Assembly: GCA_024138025.1 (NCBI GenBank)
Contig: JAMXBD010003399.1
Span: 58,180 to 122,179 of the forward strand
Length of the DNA: 64,000 nucleotides
Source: Combretum micranthum
Lineage: Eukaryota; Streptophyta; Magnoliopsida; Myrtales; Combretaceae
Reading direction: 5' to 3'
Translations under genes and position numbers: made by a program
Notes under the pieces: generated by a model
The model's database searches: none
Told to the model about the DNA's origin: nothing
Seen by the model: only the letters and a program-made list of their open reading frames with translations
Shown here: positions 1-10,270 of the stretch, piece by piece
How positions within the stretch are numbered: position 1 is the first letter of the stretch
Layout of the letters: every line of letters begins with the position of its first letter

Positions 1-1812
1 AAAAGATTTAAAGACTATTGCTATAAGCCAACAACAGCAGTAATGATAATAAAGGTTTGTACCTGCTCTGATTCTAAAACATCCTTAGCATCCTCCATCT
101 TCCATAATCTACTGCACTTTCCGAGGTGAGATTTCCCTTGTTGTCGAACAATTTCCCTTCCAAGATCTCTTAATTGGTCATGTATAATTAACTCTTCTCT
201 CTCTCCAATTTTTATCAAGGACATCGATTCGAGCTTTTTCATTGCTAACTCTGGATGAAAGTTACAACTTTCCCACATGTAAAATGCAAATTTTCTACTT
301 TCACGAATCGGTAGACAAGCAATATCAAGAAATATCTCTCTCTCTTCACGTTGAAGAGCATCAAAGCTTATTTTCAACTTACTTTGCACTGCTTCATGAG
401 GTATACTTTTTAGTTTCTCTAAGTTCTTTTTCCATATATTTTCATTCTCATCACGTAAATGACAACCAATAACCTCAATTGCTAATGGAAGACCATTAGT
501 GGTGGACACGATTTCCCTAGCTAAAGAATGAAATTCATTCGGAATAGAATGACTTCCTTTAAAAGCATGCTTGCAAAATAATAAGAGAGAGTCATGATCG
601 TTCAATCCATTAAGTTCATAACTGAAGCTACCCTCCCACTCTTTAAAAGTAGTAATATGTAGTCTAGAAGTAATAATAATGACGCTTCCTTTCCTAAACC
701 AATCTTGCTTTCTTGCTAATGCATTCAATTGGTCTCTATGGTCAACATCATCAAGCAAAATCAGAGTTCTCTTGTTTTTGAATCTATCTCTAATGGTAAT
801 CACTCCTTCATCAACACTTGATATTGATTGTTTTTGTCCCAAAACATCTGAAATGAGTTGTTCTAACAAGTCCATCTTATCCTTATGCTGTGACCATCTT
901 TCTCGTATGTTAGCAAGGAAGCTATAACAATCAAAAAGATGAGTAAGTTGATTGTATATAACCTTAGCAAGAGTTGTTTTGCCTATACCTCCCATTCCAT
1001 GAATTAGGATAGCACGGGCATCATTGGATCCTTCCACATTAAGCATATTGATTATCTTCTTCACATGGTACTCAACTCCAACCAACTCTTCACTAAGAAC
1101 TAAGGTAGGTTTTTTTAGTGCTTTTAGTACTTCAACCATAACTATCTCTACTAATTCCCCTTCGTACCTGTACAAAATGTTTCAACTTAATTAAAGGTTC
1201 AAATAGATAGATGATATTGACAAAATTACAATCCAAAAGATAACAATATAGTTACCCGTTAGCAATTTTCTCCGATTCCAGTCCAGTCATGTATGAAACT
1301 TCCATTAATGCATCTTTCCATTCTTGGATATGTCTGCCATCAAAATCAAGCCTCCTCTTCTTCCACACTTGGGACTCCTCTTGGGAAACATTTAATTTTT
1401 TCTGAACATCTGATGGTTTGACTTGATAAAAGATGGGTATGACATGTTGGTTGAATGTTTTCTTACACTTGAGAATATGGACAAGCTCATTGAGGCACCA
1501 CTCACTAAAAGCATAATTAGGAGAGATGATTGGAATCGAAATTTTAGAATCCTCGATTGCTTTAAGAAGCTTAGGACAATTCCTCTCACCTATAGGAAGT
1601 CTTTCTTTATCTCTAAACACAGAAATTCCTGCATTGTCTAATTTTTTATAAAGATGATCAGTGAATCCATGACGAGTTTCCCCTCTAAAACTTAAAAACA
1701 CTTCATAACAATGCTTTGAAAGAGGAGGAAAGGAGGATGAACTTGCCCCAGAGGTGTTCTCACCATCTTCACCGTTATTATGGTGACTTGAGGAATTCAA
1801 AAACTGACTCAT
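1..1812 (-). CDS. TIR-NBS(-LRR) disease resistance protein, flax L6-like (5' part; LRR outside window)
   Basis: This is an intracellular immune receptor of the TNL class. Exon 1 is 1256-1812 and exon 2 is 63-1167, separated by an 88-bp intron (donor GGGTAACT, acceptor TGTACAG); a phase-2 join gives ANGYEGELVE. A further donor (CAG/GTACAAACC) at 62-61 shows that the gene continues leftwards. The visible product is 554 residues. The TIR domain (about 36-180) has EVFLSFRGETR and the WCLNEL motif, whose Glu109 matches the NADase catalytic Glu. The NB-ARC domain has the P-loop GMGGIGKTT (243-251), kinase-2 TLILLDDVD (about 320-328), IIITSR, GLPLA (411-415) and HDQLRDLGREIVR. The usual MHD motif reads IHD (514-516). 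The Met at 1812 is chosen because the upstream in-frame Met (1896) adds 28 residues unlike a TIR N-terminus. HDQLRDLGREIVR is typical of the flax L6 clade. No stop or frameshift interrupts either exon. Confidence 0.93.
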
Positions 1813-2700
1813 CACGAGATGCTTTAGAATTCTGAAACTTTCAAAAAACGATAAATATGAGATGAGATTTTGTTTGGTTAAGAAACAAATAGGCAATGGC
1901 TTTTTACTTCTTGTCTTGAAGAGTACTTTGATTTTTAGGTGTGACCATCATGGAATGGAGTTCAAAAAGTGATTAGAAATAATTCATCCAAAACCAAATA
2001 GTTACAGCTCCAAAAAGACATCAATACATATGCAACCTAAAACTTAAAGAAGTGTTAAACGTGACTATGACGCCAAGCGCACAAAGTGTATAAAATCTCT
2101 AAAAAAGTCCATACGAACCACCAAAAACTTCACGTGCAGTTCATAACAATTCGAAATTTCATCTTTGGGTGTGAAAAACTTAAGAATATCTGCCTAAGTA
2201 GGATTGCATAAACAAGTTGTAAATTTATGAAAAAAACATGGTACAAGTATGAGAGGGAAAGATCTAAAAGGAGAAGAAAGAAGAAGGAAACAAACTTTAA
2301 GCCACTTTCAGGAGTGATTATAAAGTTTAACATGAATCTAAAGAGTTCAAATACTGAAATCTGTAATAACAATACAAGTTAGAGAGCTTCAAATAGTAAA
2401 GCTCCAGGAGAAAGAAAGAGAAACATATATGGGAAATGGGAATAGCGCATACCTGAGTATAGTTATGGCCACCGAAGACGAGAGTGGTTGAGATCCGAAA
2501 CTGCAACTGAGAAAGTAAAGAGAAAGAGAGTGTGTGTTTCTTTAGAGGATGTAGTGGGAAATGGCATGGACAGGACTTTCTTTTATCAACCCCAAGTTTA
2601 ATTGCTCGGCAAGCTGAGAGTCTAAGACTTGTGAAGACTTGACTTAAACTTTTAGCCATACATTGATGATCGTACTCCAGTCTCCAACCAATTCCGCGTG
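1813..2700 (-). promoter_or_regulatory. 5' flank of the TNL gene, possibly with a spliced leader exon
   Basis: No protein domain is visible here. On the minus strand an open frame of 110 codons (2327-2659) has no recognisable motif. A good splice donor (ACTCAG/GTATGCGC, GT at 2452-2451) makes an untranslated leader exon spliced toward the TIR exon conceivable. I see no decisive TATA box. This is inference; cDNA would settle it. Confidence 0.3.
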
Positions 2701-2765
2701 GAAACTGACAAGTCAGGCACTTCTTTTGTTTGCATTTTGGCTTGGTGCTTTATCCTTTCTGCTTT

Positions 2766-2797
<32 letters not shown>

Positions 2798-2860
2798 AAT
2801 AATGAATTGAATGAAATGAAGTAACTTGGTGATTTCTTTAATTTATAATACTGTATCTTT
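2700..2860. repeat. Direct duplication D2, copy 1
   Basis: The stretch with GCACTTCTTTTGTTTGCATT, a GG/TCCTTT-rich stretch, GAATGAAATGAAGTAACTTGG and TTTCTTTAAT is echoed at about 4935-5070 in the same order and orientation. It lies just upstream of the TNL, so it may be a duplicated piece of resistance-gene flank. The similarity was judged by eye. Confidence 0.45.
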
Positions 2861-3264
2861 TTTTGTGAAGCCTTCTCATGCGGGAAAGAAAAATTAAAAG
2901 TGTAAAGAAGGAAAAATAATAAAAGATCATAATATTCGGAAAAAAGTTTTCATCGAAGGGGGTAAAATTTTTAGGTCTACCAAGAAACACGGATGGCTTC
3001 TAAGCTCTACCTACAGTGGAGTGCGAAAGGAAGACATGAAAATTTGGAAGTTAATATTTTATTTTTTTTGGGCCCAAATTGGAAGTAAATTCATATTAAA
3101 CAACTAAGCAGTTTCTTTTCACTATTCCTTTTTTATCTTTTCATATAACCTTTCTAAATAATCGCTTTATTTTCTTTCTAAATATATACGTGTTAAAAAT
3201 TAATATCATATATCTGTTTTTATAAAATAGATTATAAATATTCATGAAACTAACCCTCTCATTT

Positions 3265-3775
3265 ACTTAATGCTACGTTCGGAATGAAGGAAAATTAAGA
3301 AGGGAAAGAATTTACCTGTGAGGAAAGTTTAAGGAAAAATCTTATCTGAATAGTAAAGAGATGACAATGAAAGATTTTAGAGGTGAAGATAATTAAATAT
3401 TCTTTGTAAGACTAGTTAAAATATAATAATACTCTTGTCAATAATATTATAGTCTAATAGTATTTTTCTAATCTTTCAAATAAAAGGTTTTAGGTTTGAA
3501 TCCTCCTTCTCCGTTGTAATACCAGGAAAAAAAATATAATAATCCATTAAAATTCATAAAAAATTAATAACGAGGTAATAGAATTTTTCAATTGATAATA
3601 CACTTATCTAAGCCACTTCCTCCCTAAGAGAGAGATATATATGCAAGTTAAAGAAAAACTTTTTCCGTATAAATCCATCTTTTTTTTGTTCTTCTTTTCA
3701 AATGATGGTGAAATGAATTTTTTTTCCTATAATTTATTCCTTGCTTTTCTTTCTCTCCTCCAAACAAATGGTTAA
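3265..3775. repeat. Possible MITE with diverged inverted ends
   Basis: The left end (TACGTTCGGAATGAAGGAAA) and the reverse complement of the right end (TTGTTTGGAGGAGAGAAAG) are loosely similar purine-rich inverted ends, as in Tourist or Mutator-like MITEs. No target duplication could be fixed. The interior is AT-rich noncoding DNA. Low certainty. Confidence 0.25.
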
Positions 3776-3844
3776 TGGTTAATGGGATGGGTAGATACTA
3801 ATATTTAATTGGTCAGATAATGAGAACGTTGATATGGTAAATGC

Positions 3845-4140
3845 CTCCTATCATATCCTCTGATATGTCTTTTGTGATAGGTTGTTATATTCTACTCGTC
3901 ATGTTCATGGAAATTTCCACCAATGTTCTCGGTAACATTAGTTCTCAAAAATAACCTATATGTTCATATATGTTTAAAACTTATTGATATTATTTATAAA
4001 ATTATAGAATATAATATAAATAGAAGTAAATTTTAAAAGTGTGTGTATATATATTTCTCTTTTGGATCTCTTATAATAACTAAAAATAATAATAATAAGA
4101 CAGGGATTTTTAATAAAAAAGTAAAAGGTGGATATGCCTT
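3845..4140. repeat. Dispersed repeat X, copy 1
   Basis: This copy holds CCTCTGATATGT, TGTGATAGGTTGT, CATGTTCATGGAAATTTCC, TTTGGATCTCTTA and an (AAT)n stretch followed by AAGACAGG and TTTTTAATAAAAAAGTAAAAG. The same words in the same order recur at 12985-13430 and, from the middle on, at 20485-20800. The copies are diverged by substitutions and small indels and have no coding potential. Confidence 0.6.
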
Positions 4141-4379
4141 TTCTTTAGCCAAGAAAACAATTTTTTATTAGATGTAAAATATTTAAAATAGAAATCATAT
4201 GTTGATTCATATAAGATTTTAAATATATATATATATATATATCGCAGATTGATAGAAATCATTATTAAAAATAAATGGCACCAAATATAAATAAGATTCT
4301 ATGCCCAAACAAAATCAAACCATTCAAACCTACGTCAATAATGATAGCTCAACAAATTCCGCTTTAACAAACTTAATTG

Positions 4380-4640
4380 GTGTGGATCTTCAAGAATCTA
4401 ATGTCAGACTGAAGTTTTGATTTAACAAAAGCGTAGTTTTGGATTTTTTTGTTTTTTTTTCGAAACAACATAATTTTTCACCTTTTTCCATCTTTTGTAA
4501 AGCTTTTTCATGGGGGCGTAAAAAAGAATTCACATCACTTGCCAAAATAAAATTAGGAAAAATAGTTATATATAAAAAAGGGAAAACAAACTTCTAGTTC
4601 ACCACTTTTACTTATAGTTATTGAAAAAAATTTATAATCT
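4380..4640. repeat. Direct duplication D1, copy 1
   Basis: GATCTTCAAGAATCTAATGT, then ATCTTTTGTAAAGCTTTTTC and AAATTAGGAAAAATAGTTAT followed by an ATATAAAAAAG stretch, recur in the same order at 5262-5495. The two copies form an old tandem-like duplication about 0.88 kb apart. Noncoding. Confidence 0.6.
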
Positions 4641-4934
4641 CATCTTTTATTTTAACAAATCGGCCTAAAAGCCTTTTTTTTAAGCCATAACAATAATAAA
4701 GCAGATTCGATTATATCTCTCACTTGAGCAATTAAAAGTGATACTAACTGCATAATAATAATAATAATAATAAGACAAGCACCTTTAATAAAAAAGTAAT
4801 AAGTGGGTATACCTTCTTTTTTTATATATAGTTTTCTTTATACATATACGCACACTAACGATCACTGCACCTACAATATGTGTAGAAAAAAAAAATCCAT
4901 AAATTATACATATGTACGCGACATGGAAAGAGTC

Positions 4935-5070
4935 CAAAGACGCGCACTTGTTTGCATTTTGGCCTCGGTCCTTTTCCTATTTTTCTTTATAACTTTATCA
5001 TAAAGACTGGCATGACATGAAGACTGAAGTGACTTCGTATTTTCTTTAATATGCAATATATAATAATTTT
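4935..5070. repeat. Direct duplication D2, copy 2
   Basis: GCGCACTTGTTTGCATTTTG, TCCTTTTCCTATTTTTCTTT, GACATGAAGACTGAAGTGAC and TTTTCTTTAAT match the order of words at 2700-2860. Together with D1 this gives interleaved duplicated blocks beside the TNL. Confidence 0.45.
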
Positions 5071-5261
5071 TTCAAGGGAAAAGGATAAAATTAGTGCTTT
5101 TTATAAAAAAAATAAATTATAAAATCTTTAAAAACCAATTCACAGAATACTATAATTAAAATTATGTTTTTAACATACAATTTTAAAATAAATTAATTTT
5201 AAAATCATGACTCACGAATCTGCTCTCCACGATCAACTTCTGAAAAAATGTCACGACGTCC

Positions 5262-5495
5262 ACCGTCGCGGATCCTCAAGAATCTAATGTAAGTACTGAA
5301 GTCTCGATGTGAGCTTATGACTTTAATGTTGCACCAACTCACCATTTTATCTACTGTAATTTTGGTATCTTTTGTAACGCTTTTTCATGCGGCTGTAGAA
5401 AAAAACTCACGTAATTTGCTAAAAAAATTAGGAAAAATAGCTATATATAAAAAAGAAGAAAAAAAATTTTACTTCATAAATTTTACTTATATTTT
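5262..5495. repeat. Direct duplication D1, copy 2
   Basis: This is the second copy of the block at 4380-4640 (GATCCTCAAGAATCTAATGT, then ATCTTTTGTAACGCTTTTTC, then AAATTAGGAAAAATAGCTAT). Noncoding. Confidence 0.6.
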
Positions 5496-5814
5496 TATTC
5501 TAAAATTCAACGGTCCTATTTTTAATTTTAATAGAATTAGTTTGTCAACTATTTAACAGCTCAGGTTTATATGTAATCATAATTGCATTATAAAAATAGT
5601 TAAAATAAATTATTATATCTATTTTAACGATCATTTTATTGGCTGGAATGTACCATTGATGGGACTATAGAAATTTTCATTTCTCTTTAAGTTCTTAACA
5701 TTTTTTTTCCTAAATAAGTCCTTTACTTTTTCAAAACCTCATAAAAATAAACTTTCATTTAAAATAATTTTCTATATATTAGCTCTTGTTTGGCTTTAAA
5801 CTAATAAGTTATAG

Positions 5815-6170
5815 TAGTGTTGCAAATGAACCAAACTGGTTCACATTGATTATAGTTTGAGCTAAGTTCGAACTCAAGCTATTTGAGTAGTTTATCAAGT
5901 TAAACACGAACTTCACATCTTTAGTTTAGCTTGCAAGCTCGAGTAGAGTATAAAGATTGATCAAATCCGAATCAAGTTTGGGTATTAATAATATTTTAAT
6001 TATAATTAAAATTATTTTTTAATAAATCGAGTGCACCCAAGCTTAATTGAGTTGAGTTCAAGCTCATGTAGTATTATATTGAGTTGGACTCAAGCCAAGC
6101 TCAAGCTTTAAAATTTCAAGTAGAGCTCAAGCTAGAACTAAGCATTACCATCTTGACTTGACGACTCGTT
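5815..6170. repeat. CAAGCT/GAGCT-rich degenerate repeat
   Basis: Words such as GAACTCAAGCT, TTGCAAGCTCGAG, GAGTTCAAGCTCAT, CCAAGCTCAAGC and TAGAGCTCAAGCT recur on both strands, with an AT-rich centre (AATTATAATTAAAATTAT). The two halves are roughly inverted, as in a short fold-back element. No coding frame. Confidence 0.5.
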
Positions 6171-7223
6171 TGCAAGGTCAAATAGCTAAGGTTAATGAGG
6201 CAACCTTGGTTGATAAGCGATGAAGGAGACTGAGTCTAGTGGTGGTATGAGGTCACACATATTGGTAGGTTAGTTCTGCTCAATTCGAGTCAACAAGTGT
6301 GGAAGTGGAGGGTTGATGTGTGCTCGGTGACAATAGGTCTAACTCAATTGAGGAAGTCCCGCAGCCTTGTTCAGTAAGAAAGGTTGAAAGAGATTGTCTG
6401 AGTTAACGTTGATTTCTTGGTTTGAAATCAATGGGTTTCAATTTCTGTTAAGTAGTTCGGTGTTGTTGAATCTAGTGTGATGGTTGGCATAGTGATGGGC
6501 TCGATTTGGCTCTGTGGCTACTCGATAGAGACAAAGTTGGTTTAAAGAGAGAATGAATTAGAGAGAGAAAGCTTGAAGTATTCTCATGGAGTTGTTGAGA
6601 GAGACTAAATAAGATCATGATTGTTGGTAAGAGAAGATAAGTTCCTTTTTTATTAGTCTCGAATAACATCTTGCAAATTTTCTCTTATATTGATTTGATA
6701 TGCTTTTAGCTTATCCAAACAAAAATTAGTTTCAAGATTTAGTTTTTTCTTCTATAGAGACCATTTAATCTTTTTTAGATTAAAATCTAAATCTTTTGTT
6801 ATATCTATAATCTATAAGAGATATTTGACAAGATACTAATCTTTTTTTTATCTTACTCCATTGTGTTCTCTTAACTTCTCTCTCTTTTTTGCTTCTTCTT
6901 GCATGTTGTCTGAAGAAGGAAGATGATAATAGTCACATGACATGCACATGACTTGTTTAAGAAAACACAATATCTTAAGGGCAACAATAAATATCTAATT
7001 ATTTACTACTTTCTTAAAGGAGTGGTTGCGGTATAAACTTCCCTACTAACTCATATTAGGTTGCCAAATGGTATGAATTACCCCTTGACTAATAAAGTCA
7101 AAATTATTGATCTCAAACGGCTAGCTATCATCATTGCTTAAGTGTGGTTGAATACTTTTACAAAAGAGGTCATTTAAATCCTGTAGTTAATGAGCAAGGG
7201 TCTTATTCTTATGCATCAGACAC
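6171..7223. other. Noncoding stretch, no gene recognised
   Basis: There is no open frame with recognisable domains. The 6470-6670 frame is serine-rich low complexity. The texture (GAGAGAGAAAGC runs, pyrimidine-rich tail at 6870-6900) could be retroelement leader debris, but I found no partner in the window. Confidence 0.4.
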
Positions 7224-7440
7224 TTTAAAAGGTCCATTAGATCATAGAGTCAAATGCTGAGTCTAAGTAACCCTTCTACTTACAAAGGTTCCACAAAGGT
7301 CCCTTAGATCATTGAGTCTAAGTAAGTCTCATATTTATGAAAGTTTCAAGGCCCTATGGTCATTAAGTCTAAGCAAGTCTCATGAGGGTTTTATAAGAGA
7401 CCCTTTAATTGTTGAGTCTAAGCAACCTCAAGATCATGTT
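7224..7440. repeat. Degenerate tandem repeat, period about 50-55 bp, four units
   Basis: TGAGTCTAAGTAA-like cores begin near 7258, 7313, 7363 and 7413, each preceded by a TCATT/CATAG word and followed by TCTC or ACCC. The spacing falls from 55 to about 50 bp. Confidence 0.6.
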
Positions 7441-8689
7441 ACTTCGCATTAATATGACTAGGTAGAGCTTTATTCCTAGGTGAATAATTGTCATTACAAA
7501 GGTACAAGATGAAAGTAATCTCATTACCCTATAACGAGACAATAAGTCTACTTGATTGAAGTATTGTTCCTACATATGTGGAGTCTTTAAAGCTATATTG
7601 GCCATGGCATTTGGTGTTTAGGCATAGCTACTATGCCATCTAACATCATTTGCTATTTCTAGCCATTAAGTAGTGATAGTAATCTATTGGCCCACCGAAA
7701 AAAAAAAAAAAAGAAGAAGAAGGTAATTGTAATTGTTTCTGAAATGACCTAGATTTACATTTTAATCAAATCTCATGTGTTTATTAATTTATTTTAAGGA
7801 GTTGAATTGAATGAGTATGGTTATGTTGTTAGTAGTTTAAGATATATGATTGTGCATGTGTATATGTTGACATTAATATTTTGTTTTATATGCATTAATG
7901 TATGTGTAATGAAATTATTAATGTTGTCTTGTGCACATTAAGATGTTAAGTTAAGTTAGATTAATAACTCAACTATAATTTCACTTAAGTTAGTTGATTG
8001 AGTTTCTTGTAATTAAGTAGCATTTAAGCCCTAAATGTAAGCCAAATGGGACTCAAATTAACTCCAAATGCAACCTAAGTTAATATATGCACTAAGGGGT
8101 AAATTTGGAATGTGTTAAAGTCAAAATTAAGTTAATTTGACTACTTTTTGGGGCAGCTCAAAATTTTATCCGAATTTTCCTTTTCTTCTTCCTTTTCTTT
8201 TCTTCTTCCATTTCCCTCTCCATTTCCAATTTCAAGCTTAAAGTAAGGGCAATAGCAAGCTTTGGAAAACAAATTCTCTCTAAGGCCAAAGCATTTACAT
8301 GTGAGTGGATTTAGTTGTGATTATTGTTTTGTTTCCCTTTCTTGTAGTAGTTGTAGAGTTATTGGATGAATTGAGTTCAATGTTGGTCAAATTGTTTGTT
8401 CATGCTTTGTATGAGTTATGAATGAGTTATGTGAGTATGTGAGTTTGTGCATGCATGGTTGAAGTGATATGAAGTGTTGGGAGTAAATGAAGAGAAATTG
8501 TGTAGAGAAACCTAGATTGGTTTGATGTGAAGTTGAAATGTTTACTTGTGTTGAGTTCTTGTTTTTATGTTGATAGGATTGAGTAGTATAGATATGAGTG
8601 ATTAATATGAAGTTGGAAGTGTAGTTGAGGAAGATTTTGAAGTGTTTTAACCTAGAATTTTACAAGTGGAAAACAGGGGATTTGAATTT

Positions 8690-9245
8690 TCGTCTAACCT
8701 TGTTTTTAAAACGTACGCTGGCATCTGGGGATTCTACACCGCCGGCGTAGAGGCGGTGTAGAAAGCCCACAGAATCGTTTTTCCTAACGCCGTTTGCAAC
8801 GTCACTGGCTTTAATGCTAACAATTTGCCCGCGTCTGTTCTTCAGAACGTACGCCGGCAATTTGAGTCTCTACACCGCCGGCGTAGAGGCGGTGTTGAAA
8901 GTTCACAGAACCAAATTTCTTAAAGCCGACTGAACGCCACCGGCTTTCACTAGGAAGTCATCCGGCGTTCTTTCTTCTAATTGGTACGCTGGCTTCTGGG
9001 AATCAAGGCCGCCGGCGTACATGTGAAGGCTGCCCGCGTACTTATGTAAGCGGCCGGCTTACACCTCTCTGGACATTTTGAAAACTTTGGTTTTGGATTC
9101 TACGCCGGCTCAAGGCCGCCGGCGTAGGGTACAAAGGCTGACGGCGTACACCATGAACGCTGCCAGCGTTGGCAGTGTTCTTTTTCAGAACACTGAACAC
9201 GGGCTCAACGCCGCCGGCATTGAGTGCCGGCGTATCCCTGTGTTT
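8690..9245 (+). repeat. GC-rich GCCGGCG tandem module inside LTR A
   Basis: Against an AT-rich background this 0.55-kb block is packed with GCCGGCG, GTACGCCGGC and CGCCGGCGTAGAGGCGGTGT. Two units of about 140 bp (from about 8708 and 8847) share ACGTACGC(T/C)GGC, CTACACCGCCGGCGTAGAGG, CACAGAA and CTTTAA/TTAAAG-type words; at least two shorter degenerate units follow. Many words are perfect palindromes (GCCGGC). Open frames through it are by-products of the palindromic repeat. The block is very rich in CG and CNG methylation sites. Confidence 0.8.
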
Positions 9246-9668
9246 TTGAATTTTGAGAGCTTTTTCTAAAAAATTTTCCAAAGTTATTATTTGAGCAATT
9301 AAGTGTTTATTGAGTGATTTAGAATGTAATAGGACGTTTAAATGCTTATTGGTGACTTTGTAATTAATGAATTGGACGTCTTTGATTAATTGTGATATAC
9401 GGATATAATATGTATATATTTGTGAGAATGAAATTTGTAAATGTTGATTTATTAATTATTGTGACATTTCTATTACAGTTAAGGATTCTTCGGTTAGTTC
9501 ATCACCGAGAGATCCTAGTTCTATACTAACGGGTTCAGGTACGCAATAACTTGTTTGATGTTTGCTAGGACCAGACATTTCTAATTTGACCTAAATTGAT
9601 TCGGCTTAACAATTGAATGAATTGGATGTCTATTACGCTGTTTAATCTGGTCCGAGGAGCAGCAAACC

Positions 9669-9777
9669 TGTCATGATGCAATGACATGTTAGCTAGGCGC
9701 TTAACCAAGTCATGATGCAATGACTTTACCATGATGCAATGGTACGCTATGATGCAATAGCGATTCTTTTGGTTAAG
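9669..9777 (+). other. Array of hairpins with constant GATGCA loop and covarying stems
   Basis: Four perfect hairpins share the loop GATGCA but have different, self-complementary stems: TGTCAT/ATGACA (9669-9686), AAGTCAT/ATGACTT (9707-9726), TACCAT/ATGGTA (9727-9744) and CGCTAT/ATAGCG (9745-9762). The last three abut without a gap. They are enclosed by a 9-bp stem, CTTAACCAA (9700-9708) with TTGGTTAAG (9769-9777), which competes for two bases with the second hairpin. It lies about 0.9 kb from the 3' end of LTR A. Function is unknown. Confidence 0.75.
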
Positions 9778-10193
9778 TGGGTAGCCGATAGGGGAAATTG
9801 TATCTGTGTAACGTTTGCTTAAACTTAGGGGGAAATACCATGATTTAGTTCAAGGTTTATGGGAACTTGTGAACTAGGCTCATGTTATAGACTGAGTTTA
9901 AGTAGAGTCGGGCAACGGCTTTTAAACCCTAGACGAAGCTATTATCTTTATGAAATAGATATAGGAGATATAAGTATTCGGACTGCTTATATCAACCCCC
10001 TGAGCAGCTGCTGTTACTCAGGATCCCTGGATTCCCGAAGTGTGACCGGGGTTTGAATACCCTCTTGTTGATTTGTGAATCAAAATGTAATAAAGATAAC
10101 CACTTGTTCGATGATGCATTACATGAATTGGATGACTTGTTATGCATTGGTTATTGTGTACTGGGCCTCTGGCTCACTTTTGCTGCTTTGTAG

Positions 10194-10270
10194 GTAATGG
10201 AGACGAGTATTACGATGACTTGGGCTATGGGTCTGATTTCGAAAGATTTCTGGATGAGTGGGATGAATAG
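10194..10270 (+). other. Acidic micro-ORF in LTR A behind a splice-acceptor-like TTTGTAG
   Basis: After TTTGTAG the sequence reads GT and then an open frame of 24 codons ending in TAG at 10268-10270; it includes NGDEYYDD and LGYGSDFERFLDEW. The A-family copy at 35883-35951 (minus) keeps the same frame: LGYGPDFEDFLEE then stop. Several differences fall in third positions (GGC/GGT, TTC/TTT), suggesting past selection on the peptide. There is no ATG in this frame, so translation would need an upstream spliced exon. An overlapping ATG frame exists but its peptide is not conserved in the other copy. No known domain is recognised. Confidence 0.45.

Noticed and set aside
2327..2659. 110-codon minus frame upstream of the TNL
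   Set aside because: No domain or family likeness; contains a good splice donor; more likely untranslated leader or chance frame.
7224..7440. CRISPR-like array
   Set aside because: Degenerate repeats without unique spacers in a eukaryotic nuclear region; simple tandem repeat.
9042..9281. Overlapping frames on both strands in the GC-rich block of LTR A
   Set aside because: Palindromic repeats open frames on both strands; no protein signal beyond the repeat.
9660..9780. Hairpin cluster as a tRNA gene
   Set aside because: Three arms under an outer stem recall a cloverleaf, but there is no TTCGA box, no anticodon loop of seven bases and no A/B box.
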